A stretch of 11,096 bases of DNA. Source: JBBIKU01 sp037445245 (GTDB lineage Bacteria; Chloroflexota; Anaerolineae; Anaerolineales; Anaerolineaceae). Each line of letters begins with the position of its first letter. Within the stretch, counting starts at the first letter, position 1. Positions 1 to 8,197 of this stretch are shown in pieces. The notes below the pieces were generated by a model. That model had not been told where the DNA came from. It did no database searches and saw only the letters and a list, made by a program, of their open reading frames with translations. The DNA lies in the NCBI GenBank assembly GCA_037445245.1, contig JBBIKU010000078.1:1-11096 (forward strand). The letters are read 5' to 3'. Both the position numbers and the translations under genes were made by a program.

Positions 1-5
1 TAAGT

Positions 6-413
6 TCAACAGGAGGACGTTTTCATCCTTCCGATGGTGCTGCAGGCGGCATGATTGTCTATTCTGTATTCCGGATATGACCAAGCAAGAGGGTGGTCTA
101 TCTTTTTAAGAGAAACACAATTCTCGGGGTCATTATTAATGCCTTCCTTCTTGTATACAGCAAGAACCGCATCAAGAAGCGGATCGCCTTCTTGAAACAA
201 TGTAGCGTGATGAAAATGGTCACAAACTTCCCATGCTTTCTTGACTCCATCTTTACAAGAGTGTGCAAATCCAGTTACAGGGTCTACAGTGTCTTCAAGC
301 TCAATGTTTAAAAGACCTAAGTGCCCGTGTAGGTGCTTTGCTTCTCTCGGCCAGTTCATAAACCTATGTGCGTACTGTAAATCAAGATTTATCTTTTCTT
401 TAGGAGCAATCAA
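6..413 (-). CDS. 6-pyruvoyl tetrahydropterin synthase / QueD-like protein, lacking the usual catalytic Cys
   Basis: This 135-residue protein resembles the 6-pyruvoyl/6-carboxy-tetrahydropterin synthase family (T-fold enzymes acting on dihydroneopterin triphosphate in queuosine or pterin synthesis). Visible signs are an AHRF stretch with His16, the paired zinc-ligand motif HGH at residues 29-31, and a DH pair at residues 65-66 where the family's catalytic Asp/His lies. The length is normal for the family. The cysteine expected four residues before HGH is absent (Ala25; the first Cys is residue 53), and the usual glutamate-containing C-terminal motif is not recognisable. The start is a TTG with no Shine-Dalgarno sequence, six bases after the TAA of the upstream ThpR remnant and in the same frame, so initiation is doubtful. 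The family call is fairly secure. Classical QueD activity is doubtful, and the gene may be decaying or belong to a divergent subfamily. Confidence 0.6.
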   Translation of the reverse strand: MIAPKEKINLDLQYAHRFMNWPREAKHLHGHLGLLNIELEDTVDPVTGFAHSCKDGVKKAWEVCDHFHHATLFQEGDPLLDAVLAVYKKEGINNDPENCVSLKKIDHPLAWSYPEYRIDNHAACSTIGRMKTSSC

Positions 414-419
414 AAAAAA

Positions 420-970
420 TTATAACAATACGGTTTCCAATTGTCGATATAGAAGCCGGTCGTTTTTTCTTGTGCTCTCCATAAGGTATATTCTGTCGAC
501 ATAGATGCTTATATCCGGAATCGTGATCAGATTCGTCATATTGTTCATAGGGCCTTTAAGTACCACTTCCCAGCCCAATGTAATATGAGGACAGTATTCC
601 TGGCTGTCCTCAATCGCCCCGATCCCAATGAGTTTTTCTTCAATCCGTTTGTAAAGCATGTGCAATCTATTCAAATCCCCTTTAACGCCAAGCCAGACGA
701 TCTTATTCGAGCTTCTCGACAAAATCCAAGTTTGTCTACACTTATAGGGAAGGGTTTAATATCAGTGACACATTCTCTTCATGCCGATTTTATCCAGGAA
801 GCTGCCATGGAAGGCTTATCACCGATAAATCTCAGAGTAAGATGGATATTGTCCTGATGCGTAAAAGTGCCACGCTCACAAATCGGAATGAGCATATCCC
901 TTATCACTTTGATTTGTTCTAATGTTTCATCGCCAAATGCAGTCGCCGTGAAAAGTCTCATAACACTCAT
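420..970 (-). pseudogene. thpR: Broken RNA 2',3'-cyclic phosphodiesterase (ThpR/LigT family)
   Basis: Two pieces together give one complete 2H phosphoesterase, a family that opens 2',3'-cyclic phosphates on RNA ends. The N-terminal piece starts at ATG 970 (GGAG six bases upstream) and carries the first motif, HLTL. It stops at a TGA at 779-781. The same frame then continues sensibly through residues RECVTDIKPFPISVDKLGF. Near 702-709 the reading must move by one base to enter the frame holding KIVWLGV and the second motif HITL, ending at TAA 420-422. Restoring one A in the run there would rejoin the frames. Both catalytic HxT motifs survive and the total length matches the family. The break needs two separate changes (one nonsense, one deletion), so it is either a true pseudogene or poor sequence. 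The adjacent QueD-like gene follows directly. Confidence 0.8.
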
Positions 971-980
971 TCCCTTCTCC

Positions 981-1004
981 AGTGATTTTTCTTAAAAAGT
1001 CACT
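981..1004 (-). other. Imperfect hairpin just upstream of the ThpR start
   Basis: AGTGATTTTT (981-990) can pair with AAAAAGTCACT (994-1004) through a three-base loop with one bulged base. It lies 11 bases from the ThpR start codon. It could act as a weak terminator or leader structure between the transporter gene and ThpR. The role is inferred only from position. Confidence 0.3.
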
Positions 1005-1052
1005 GTTGCAGTAAATGGAGGATCAGCTCCCGTATAGGCCTTTAAAATGCCC

Positions 1053-1070
1053 GGGATAAAATTTTATCCC
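1053..1070. other. 18-bp perfect palindrome after the transporter gene
   Basis: GGGATAAAATTTTATCCC is its own reverse complement. It lies 17 bases past the transporter stop codon (minus strand), so it may be a terminator stem or an operator. No clear T run follows it on either strand, so a classical intrinsic terminator is not well supported. Confidence 0.4.
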
Positions 1071-1086
1071 ACATCAGATCAAGATA

Positions 1087-2340
1087 TTATTTAGACTTTT
1101 GCCGTTGTTGAATCCTTGCCTTAAGTCTAGGTTTTACATAATAGCTAGCTATCAGTACTCCGACAATACTTTGGATAGTAAAGACTATAAACGCTATATC
1201 ATAAGATCCGAACACATCGAAAATTCTGCCTGCAAAAAAAGGACCATATATTCCGGCAATGCCCCATGCTGTAAACATTGCACCATAATTTACCCCAATG
1301 TTTTTCAGACCCCAGACATCAGCTACCATAGCAGGCGATAATGCGAGATAACCACCAAAAGCTATGCCTCCCAATACTACTATTATGTATGCCAGTAAAT
1401 GTATTCCAGCAAAATGAACAATAGCAAAAATAAAAACGGCGACCGACATAATTGTACCAATCAGAGTAAAAGTATTAATTCTGCCAATCCTGTCGGAAAG
1501 AGGTCCAAGTATTAATCTTCCCGAGAAATTTAATAGAGAAAATGTCATTATAAGACCAGTAGCCACTGCTGGAGTGAATCCCATAAAATCAATCGAAAAT
1601 GGCCCAATATGTGTTATGATTGCAAAACCACCGGAAATTATCAAAAAGTAATGTAACCACATTCCTATAAACTCAGGAGTTTTAACAGTATCGGTCATTG
1701 TAAAATCTATACCGGTGTATTCGGCAGTCCTTAAACTTTTTAATTTTACAGGATCCCATCCTTCAGGTTTCCATCCTGCAGGAGGATTTTTAAGAACTAA
1801 TGCAGATATGGCAACAATTATTACAGCAAAGAAAGAACCCAGAATTAAGAAAGTATATCGCCAACCAATTTGTCCCAATAATGTATGGGCTATCGGTCCG
1901 AAAACTAGAGCTCCAAGACCAAATCCACCTACAAGTATTCCTGTAGCAGTTCCCTTTAAATCTGGAAACCATTTTATTCCACCTGCTACTGCTCCACTAT
2001 ATCCGAGGGCTATTCCTATACCACCTATGACTCCGAAGTATATTGTCAGCTCCCACAGATTAGCCGCAGTTGAGCTTAAAATATATCCAAGCCCAGCTAT
2101 TATGCCTCCAGTGACTGAAACAAATTTTGGACCTTTTTTATCCTGCAATCTTCCAGCCGGAACCATACCCAGCGCGAATACAATAGATGCAACTGAGAAA
2201 GGTACCATGATTTGCGCTCTACTAGCTTCGAAAAATTGTTGCAATGTCGGAACAAAAACCCCCCATGCATACAAAGTGCCAAGTGTAAGTGTAATTACAA
2301 AGCCTGCACCGCCAATTAGATAACGGTAATACTTGTTCAT
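1087..2340 (-). CDS. Major facilitator transporter, oxalate/formate antiporter (OFA) type
   Basis: This 417-residue inner-membrane transporter is of the major facilitator superfamily with about 12 hydrophobic segments. Features of the OFA family (OxlT/YhjX-like) are the early LYAWGVF stretch (residues 23-29), loop motif GRLQDKKGPK (63-72), the repeat of that loop motif GPLSDRIGR (279-287), and the PPAGWKPEGW segment (186-195) before the central cytoplasmic loop. The C-terminus is basic, as expected for a cytosolic end. Members exchange small carboxylates or act on unknown substrates. In the TM11 region (NYGAMFTAWG) I see no lysine of the kind reported as important in OxlT, so oxalate is not a safe guess. 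The start is ATG with AAGGAG seven to eight bases upstream. The gene is AT-rich like its left-hand neighbours and intact, unlike ThpR downstream. Confidence 0.85.
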   Translation of the reverse strand: MNKYYRYLIGGAGFVITLTLGTLYAWGVFVPTLQQFFEASRAQIMVPFSVASIVFALGMVPAGRLQDKKGPKFVSVTGGIIAGLGYILSSTAANLWELTIYFGVIGGIGIALGYSGAVAGGIKWFPDLKGTATGILVGGFGLGALVFGPIAHTLLGQIGWRYTFLILGSFFAVIIVAISALVLKNPPAGWKPEGWDPVKLKSLRTAEYTGIDFTMTDTVKTPEFIGMWLHYFLIISGGFAIITHIGPFSIDFMGFTPAVATGLIMTFSLLNFSGRLILGPLSDRIGRINTFTLIGTIMSVAVFIFAIVHFAGIHLLAYIIVVLGGIAFGGYLALSPAMVADVWGLKNIGVNYGAMFTAWGIAGIYGPFFAGRIFDVFGSYDIAFIVFTIQSIVGVLIASYYVKPRLKARIQQRQKSK

Positions 2341-2427
2341 GCTATTTCTCCTTCTGTTTTATTTTTTGAATCGATCCCTTAAAACAATTTAAATCAATAG
2401 CTCCTCGCTTAGCTGATATCAAGTGCA

Positions 2428-2457
2428 TTATTACATCATAAAGTAAGTTTTTGACAA
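2428..2457 (-). promoter_or_regulatory. Candidate promoter for the transporter gene
   Basis: On the minus strand TTGTCA (2452-2457) is followed after 18 bases by TAATAA (2428-2433). An alternative pairing is TTGCTT (2458-2463), 17 bases, TATGAT (2435-2440). Both lie about 90-100 bases before the transporter start. The area is AT-rich, so chance matches are likely. Confidence 0.3.
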
Positions 2458-2464
2458 AAGCAAG

Positions 2465-2488
2465 CATCTGGTAGAAAATAGCCAGATG
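2465..2488. repeat. 7-bp perfect inverted repeat upstream of the IS630 remnant
   Basis: CATCTGG (2465-2471) and CCAGATG (2482-2488) flank a 10-base loop, TAGAAAATAG, which is AT-rich. It lies about 30 bases before the first recognisable transposase codons. It could be a piece of the former IS end or a fortuitous stem. No matching sequence was found past the far end of the remnant. Confidence 0.3.
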
Positions 2489-2516
2489 AACAAACAACAC
2501 ATACAACTCAGTCCAA

Positions 2517-2995
2517 TGCGAAAAAATCTCGCATACGCATGTGCGCACGATTCTAAAAAAAACGTCCTCAAGCCGCACCTGAAACAAACCTGGTGCATGG
2601 GTAAATTGGATAGTCGCTTTCTGGCAAGGATGGAAACGCTATTAGCGCGCTACAATCTGCCTTACGACCCGAATTATCCTGTGATTTGTTACGACGAGCG
2701 ACCTTGCTTCTTGATTGGTGAAACGGTTGCGCCATTGGTGATGCAAAGTGGCCGGGTGCGTAAAGAACATTATGCGGATGAGAAGTTGGGCTCCTGCGCA
2801 CTTTCCAGACAGTGTCTCAAGCGGCGAATACCAACCATAGAAAAGCTGGAACATGAAATCCTGGCTTTGGTAACCGAACCTACCGAACAAAAAATCAAGA
2901 TTGATTGGCAATGCTCCATTCAAACTGCTCGCTCCAAGCTCAATTCACATTACGTTGCTGTTCAAGCTGCTAACGAAAAATTCAAAGAAACTTAG
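2517..2995 (+). pseudogene. IS630-family transposase remnant with internal deletion
   Basis: Residues in the frame ending at TAG 2995 match two separated parts of an IS630-type (DDE) transposase. The first runs from LKPHLKQTW through CYDERP (which contains the first catalytic Asp) to EHYADEKLGSCA. The second is the C-terminal end, LSRQCLKRRIP through KIDWQCSIQTARSKL. In complete members roughly 100 residues lie between these parts, including the second catalytic Asp and the Glu just before the SRQC segment, so the middle has been deleted in frame. At the N-terminal side, EKISHTHVRTILKK (2520-2558) is the end of the helix-turn-helix region but lies in a different frame. The frames join at a run of eight A (2555-2562), where nine would restore one frame. 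The first part of the DNA-binding domain is not recognisable. The remnant is inactive and convergent with comM, 18 bases away. Confidence 0.8.
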
Positions 2996-3013
2996 TTTAC
3001 GATGTACTTAGAC

Positions 3014-4534
<1,521 letters not shown>

Positions 4535-4539
4535 CGGCA

Positions 4540-4544
4540 CTCCT
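4540..4544 (-). promoter_or_regulatory. Ribosome binding site that decides the comM start
   Basis: AGGAG on the minus strand lies five bases before ATG 4534 and overlaps the possible upstream GTG (4540). The shorter start is therefore preferred. Confidence 0.7.
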
Positions 4545-4569
4545 GATAGCTAATCATACTTACCCCACC

Positions 4570-4597
4570 ATTGTATACCGGAATGCCAGAGTTGTAA
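4570..4597 (-). promoter_or_regulatory. Candidate comM promoter
   Basis: On the minus strand TTACAA (4592-4597), 16 bases and TACAAT (4570-4575) match the sigma-70 pattern at 4/6 and 5/6. The -10 box ends 35 bases before the comM ATG, which gives a short leader containing the ribosome binding site. Confidence 0.45.
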
Positions 4598-4651
4598 TCT
4601 GCAGTCCGCCGCCTTAAAATCGATGGGTGGACTCGACCTCTCTGACCCTTA

Positions 4652-4680
4652 TTGCCTCATTCATGAGAAAGTGTTACACT
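4652..4680 (+). promoter_or_regulatory. Candidate promoter of the five-gene operon
   Basis: TTGCCT (4652-4657), a 17-base spacer and TACACT (4675-4680) match the sigma-70 boxes at 4/6 each. The -10 box ends only 21 bases before the first ATG of the operon, giving a very short leader with GGAGG. It is divergent from the comM promoter. The spacing is ideal but the boxes are moderate. Confidence 0.4.
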
Positions 4681-4701
4681 ATTCACAATTGGAGGTTGCC
4701 C

Positions 4702-5067
4702 ATGAGTGCCGGTAAACTGATTGCTTATCTTGCAGCAGCCATTCTCATCTTCTTTGGCGTACTGTTCATCTGGGGTGCCTTCAGTCCCCAGGGTGAGATC
4801 GGCTGGATCCTGGTCGGTTTAATCAGCGTTGGGATTGGCTTTGTCATCATTTTCTTTGCCGCCCGCCGAAAAGCCCAACCACAGGCAGAAGGAAACGTCA
4901 CCCTCAAGATCGACCTGCCCGGTGAAGTCAACCTGGATACCATCAAATGCCGCTCCTGCGGTGGCGCCCTGACCGCTCAAAACATCGAGATGGTTGCCGG
5001 CGCGCCAGTGGTTACCTGCCCTTACTGTCACACCACCTACCAGATCACCGAAGAACCCAAGTGGTGA
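4702..5067 (+). CDS. Small membrane protein with C-terminal zinc ribbon
   Basis: This is a 121-residue protein I cannot name. Two hydrophobic segments (about 5-26 and 33-54) are followed by the basic stretch ARRK, which puts the rest in the cytosol. A short linker leads to a zinc-ribbon pair, CRSC (83-86) and CPYC (106-109), spaced as in rubredoxin-like knuckles that bind one Zn ion. The start is ATG 4702 with GGAGG six bases upstream. A longer in-frame ORF exists from 4627, but it has no ribosome binding site and overlaps the likely promoter. The gene is first in the operon and sits 25 bases ahead of the DUF2207-like protein. A role as an assembly partner or scaffold for that protein is possible, but only by position. 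Confidence 0.75.
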   Translation: MSAGKLIAYLAAAILIFFGVLFIWGAFSPQGEIGWILVGLISVGIGFVIIFFAARRKAQPQAEGNVTLKIDLPGEVNLDTIKCRSCGGALTAQNIEMVAGAPVVTCPYCHTTYQITEEPKW

Positions 5068-5092
5068 TCAGCCTCCAGCCAGGAGTTTTTCG

Positions 5093-6766
5093 ATGAAAAA
5101 AAGACTGACCGCTCTGGCGTTTTTGCTGACGTTGTTGTTGCTCAACATTCAGGGCGTGGCGGCGCAGACCTACCGCTTCCGTCTCGACCGCTCAGATGTC
5201 AAAATCTTCATCAACGCCGATGGTACTGCCAGCATCGAGTATTGGCTTGAATTCTACAACGATCCTTCCGCAGACCCGATCGACTTCGTCGATATCGGCA
5301 TGCCCAATGAGGACTACAACCTCGCCTCGGTGCGTGCCGAAATTAACGGCAAACCAGTCGAGCGAGTCGGGTATTCCGCCTATGTGAAACCGGGTTTCGA
5401 GATCGCTCTCGACAGCAACGCCATTCCACCCGGGCAGAGTGGCAGCGTATACGTCTGGATTGGCGAAGTGCGCAACATGCTGCACCCCGCCACCCAGGAA
5501 GAAACCGAAGATTACGCCAGCTTTCAGTTTGCGCCGACCTATTTCGGCAAGGAATATGTTTCGGGCAACACCGCCATGAGCGTGACCCTCTATCTGCCAC
5601 CCGGAGTGGCAACCGATGAACCGCGCTATTTTCCGCCCAAGCGTTTTCCGGGCGAAGAAACACCCCAATCGGGATACGATGAGCAAGGCAGGGTCTACTA
5701 CCGCTGGCAAAGTGACCAGGCAAACGGTTACACCGAGTATGTCTTCGGCGCCGGTTTTCCCGCCCGTTTGGTGCCCGAGTCGGCGATCGTACAACCCCCT
5801 CCTTTCAGCCTGGGCATTGACAGCGAGGACATCTGCTGTGCCGGTTTTTTCCTGGCGCTCTTTGGCTTCATCGGTCTGATCTCCTACGCCGGTATCGTGG
5901 GTAACCGCAAACGGCGGCTACAATACCTACCGCCCAAAGTTAGCATCGAAGGACACGGCATCAAACGCGGTTTAACCTCGGTCGAAGCCGCCATCCTGCT
6001 CCAACAGCCGCTGGACAATGTGCTAACGATGATTCTGTTCTCGACCATCAAGAAGGGCGCTGCCACCGTTACCAGCCGCGACCCACTCAAGATCGAGGTC
6101 ACCGACCCCGCACCCGAAAACCTGCTGCCGTATGAGGTGCAATTTCTTGAAGCCTTTAAATCCAGCGCGGCTGCCAGCCGTCGCCAGGCGTTGCAGGATC
6201 TAACCATCAATCTGGTCAAAAGCGTTTCGAATAAGATGAAAGGCTTCAGTCACAAAGAAACAGTTAAATACTATGAAGAGATCATCCAGCGCGCCTGGCA
6301 GCAGGTCGAAAGCGCCGAAACGCCCGATGTCAAGATGGAAAAGTACGACGAATACATGGGGTGGACCATGCTCGACCGCAGGCACGAAGACCGCACCCGC
6401 GACATTTTTGGCAGGGGACCGGTTTTCGTTCCAACTTGGTGGGGACGTTTCGACCCCACCTTCGCTCGACCTTCCGCTGCTGGTGGAAAAGGGCTGGCTT
6501 CGCCTGTTCCTTCCACTTCGGGGCGTTCGATCTCGATGCCCCACCTGCCCGGCTCGGACTTTGCCGCCTCGATGGTGCGCGGTGTTCAATCCTTCTCAGC
6601 CGGTGCCATCGGCAATCTTTCCAACTTCACCAGCGCCGTCACCCAAAAGACCAATCCACCGCCGGTAGTCTCTCGCAGCAGTGCCGGAAGCGGCGGTGGG
6701 GGTGGCTGCGCCTGCGCCTGTGCCTGCGCCGGTTGCGCCTGTGCCTGCGCCGGCGGCGGTCGCTAA
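5093..6766 (+). CDS. DUF2207-like membrane protein with Cys-Ala repeat tail
   Basis: This 557-residue membrane protein has a signal peptide (about 1-24, KKR then a long hydrophobic run ending in VAAQ). An extracytoplasmic domain (about 25-240) resembles DUF2207/YciQ-type N-terminal domains (RSDVKIFINADGTASIEYW). One membrane span (about 247-269) is followed by NRKRR, so the remainder is cytosolic. Residues about 285-340 resemble the winged-helix-like part after the span. Then come a helical region (about 345-420) and a low-complexity linker. The last 24 residues are five Gly, then seven Cys alternating with Ala (Cys 539, 541, 543, 545, 548, 550, 552), then GGGR. The start is ATG 5093 with AGGAG seven bases upstream; an ORF extending to 4994 has no such support. 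The next two genes encode radical SAM proteins with PqqD-like domains, so the tail may be their modification target. Its biological function is unknown. Confidence 0.75.
   Translation: MKKRLTALAFLLTLLLLNIQGVAAQTYRFRLDRSDVKIFINADGTASIEYWLEFYNDPSADPIDFVDIGMPNEDYNLASVRAEINGKPVERVGYSAYVKPGFEIALDSNAIPPGQSGSVYVWIGEVRNMLHPATQEETEDYASFQFAPTYFGKEYVSGNTAMSVTLYLPPGVATDEPRYFPPKRFPGEETPQSGYDEQGRVYYRWQSDQANGYTEYVFGAGFPARLVPESAIVQPPPFSLGIDSEDICCAGFFLALFGFIGLISYAGIVGNRKRRLQYLPPKVSIEGHGIKRGLTSVEAAILLQQPLDNVLTMILFSTIKKGAATVTSRDPLKIEVTDPAPENLLPYEVQFLEAFKSSAAASRRQALQDLTINLVKSVSNKMKGFSHKETVKYYEEIIQRAWQQVESAETPDVKMEKYDEYMGWTMLDRRHEDRTRDIFGRGPVFVPTWWGRFDPTFARPSAAGGKGLASPVPSTSGRSISMPHLPGSDFAASMVRGVQSFSAGAIGNLSNFTSAVTQKTNPPPVVSRSSAGSGGGGGCACACACAGCACACAGGGR
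6707..6751 (+). repeat. TGYGCC hexanucleotide repeats encoding the Cys-Ala tail
   Basis: Copies of TGCGCC or TGTGCC in tandem encode Cys-Ala pairs. A single GGT (Gly) splits them into four and three units. The third-base variation among Cys codons (TGC/TGT) argues that the peptide is kept by selection rather than by recent slippage. Confidence 0.8.
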
Positions 6767-6787
6767 TCCACATCCCTTACGGTTCTC

Positions 6788-8182
6788 ATGAACCCTCTGC
6801 AGCGCTTTCAGGCGAAACTGTACGACCGGTTACGGGGCGTTTTCCCATCTGCCGCCCCCCGGCGCGGCGTCTATCATTACCTGCGCCAGAAAAAAGGCGG
6901 CAAGGTGCGCCTGCATCTGCGAATTGAAGACGATGGCAGCGGTTTGCTGCTGGCAAACGCCAGTCGCGCCTATCACTTCAACCCTACCGCTGCCCGGATG
7001 GCGTATTATTACCTGGAACGAACTCCCGTAGAAAAGGCAGTAACCACTCTTTGCCGTCATTTCGACGCCCCCAAGAACCTCATCCAGCAAGATTACGAGC
7101 AATTTTGCCGCCAGATGCAGCAGATCAGCGAGCCCCACGGAGACTGCCCGCTCTGTGAATTCGACCTGGAAGCCCAGGCGCCCTTCTCGGCGCAACCCTC
7201 GGCGCCCTACCGCATGGACCTGGCGCTGACTTACCGCTGCAACAACGATTGCAGCCATTGCTACAACCTGCAACCGCGCCGCCGCCACGAACTCACCGCC
7301 GGGCAGTGGATCAGCGTTCTCGACCGGCTGTGGAAAATCGGCATTCCCCATGTGGTGTTCACCGGCGGTGAACCTACCCTGCGACAGGACCTGCCACAAC
7401 TGGTGGCGCACGCCGAAAAGAACGGTCAGATCAGCGGCATCAACACCAACGGCACCAGGTTGAAGGAACAAGCCTTTCTCGATGAACTGGTCGCTGCTGG
7501 TCTGGATCACGTTCAGATCACCCTCGAATCGCACGATGCGCAAATTCACGACGCTATGGTCGGCAGACAGGGTGCCTGGCAGGACACCGTCGCCGGCATC
7601 CGCAACGCCCTCGCCAGCCCATTGTTCGTGATGACCAACACCACCATGTTGCAGGACAACCACGCCTCACTAGAGCAAAACCTCGACTTTCTGGCTGAAC
7701 TGGGCGTGCCGACGGTGGGCTTGAACGCCCTGATTTATTCCGGACGTGGCGCAAAGGTCGGCAGTGGCTTGCCCGAAGCCAGCCTGCCCGCCTTGCTCGA
7801 AATGGCACGTCGTAAAACCGATCAGAATCAACAGCGCCTGATCTGGTACACGCCTACCCAGTACTGTCATTTCGACCCCATTCAGCTCGGGTTGGGCGTC
7901 AAGGGTTGCACGGCTGCGCTCTACAACATGTGCGTCGAACCCGATGGCAGTGTCATCCCCTGTCAGTCTTACTATCAACCTCTGGGGAACATTCTGGAAC
8001 AACCCTGGCACGCGATCTGGGAACACGAACTTGCCGTTCGCCTGCGCCAACGGCTTGATCTTCCCGTCGCCTGCACTGCCTGCGATCTGCTGCAGGAGTG
8101 CGGTGGGGGTTGCCCGCTCGCCCGTCAGGCTTGCGAATCTGCCATCCCCTCGCCAGTTCAATTCATCCCGTCCCTGCCGTGA
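6788..8182 (+). CDS. Radical SAM/SPASM-type peptide-modifying enzyme with PqqD-like N-terminal domain
   Basis: This 464-residue protein begins with a PqqD/RRE-like domain (about 27-115; pattern GLLLANASRAYHFNPTAA and EKAVTTLCRHF). RRE domains bind leader or target peptides in RiPP pathways. A CPLC pair (120-123) precedes the radical SAM core. The core has the 4Fe-4S motif CNNDCSHC (Cys 151, 155, 158), which cleaves SAM to make the 5'-deoxyadenosyl radical, and the GGEP motif (193-196). The C-terminal part (about 360-449) has nine Cys (360, 374, 382, 392, 429, 432, 438, 442, 449), including VEPDGSVIPC, typical of SPASM auxiliary clusters. The start is ATG 6788, 21 bases after the DUF2207-like gene. 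I see no Shine-Dalgarno sequence, so translation may be coupled. The reaction could be a thioether or other cross-link on the Cys-Ala tail; that is inference. The enzyme class is secure. Confidence 0.88.
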   Translation: MNPLQRFQAKLYDRLRGVFPSAAPRRGVYHYLRQKKGGKVRLHLRIEDDGSGLLLANASRAYHFNPTAARMAYYYLERTPVEKAVTTLCRHFDAPKNLIQQDYEQFCRQMQQISEPHGDCPLCEFDLEAQAPFSAQPSAPYRMDLALTYRCNNDCSHCYNLQPRRRHELTAGQWISVLDRLWKIGIPHVVFTGGEPTLRQDLPQLVAHAEKNGQISGINTNGTRLKEQAFLDELVAAGLDHVQITLESHDAQIHDAMVGRQGAWQDTVAGIRNALASPLFVMTNTTMLQDNHASLEQNLDFLAELGVPTVGLNALIYSGRGAKVGSGLPEASLPALLEMARRKTDQNQQRLIWYTPTQYCHFDPIQLGLGVKGCTAALYNMCVEPDGSVIPCQSYYQPLGNILEQPWHAIWEHELAVRLRQRLDLPVACTACDLLQECGGGCPLARQACESAIPSPVQFIPSLP

Positions 8183-8197
8183 GAATGGAGAGAAAAC

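Noticed and set aside
779..781. TGA in ThpR as selenocysteine or a reassigned codon
   Set aside because: No selenocysteine-type context or function is expected there, other genes use TGA as stop, and a separate frameshift in the same gene favours plain damage or error.
1715..2323. A 202-codon plus-strand frame opposite the transporter
   Set aside because: It is Pro-rich with no ribosome site and lies wholly within the clearly coding transporter gene.
2342..2587. An 81-codon minus-strand frame upstream of the transporter
   Set aside because: It covers the likely promoter and part of the IS remnant, and its sequence has no recognisable feature.
4627..4701. N-terminal extension of the zinc ribbon gene
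   Set aside because: No ribosome binding site, overlap with the candidate promoter, and GGAGG stands directly before ATG 4702.
4994..5092. N-terminal extension of the DUF2207-like gene
   Set aside because: It overlaps the previous gene and would hide the clear signal peptide beginning at ATG 5093.
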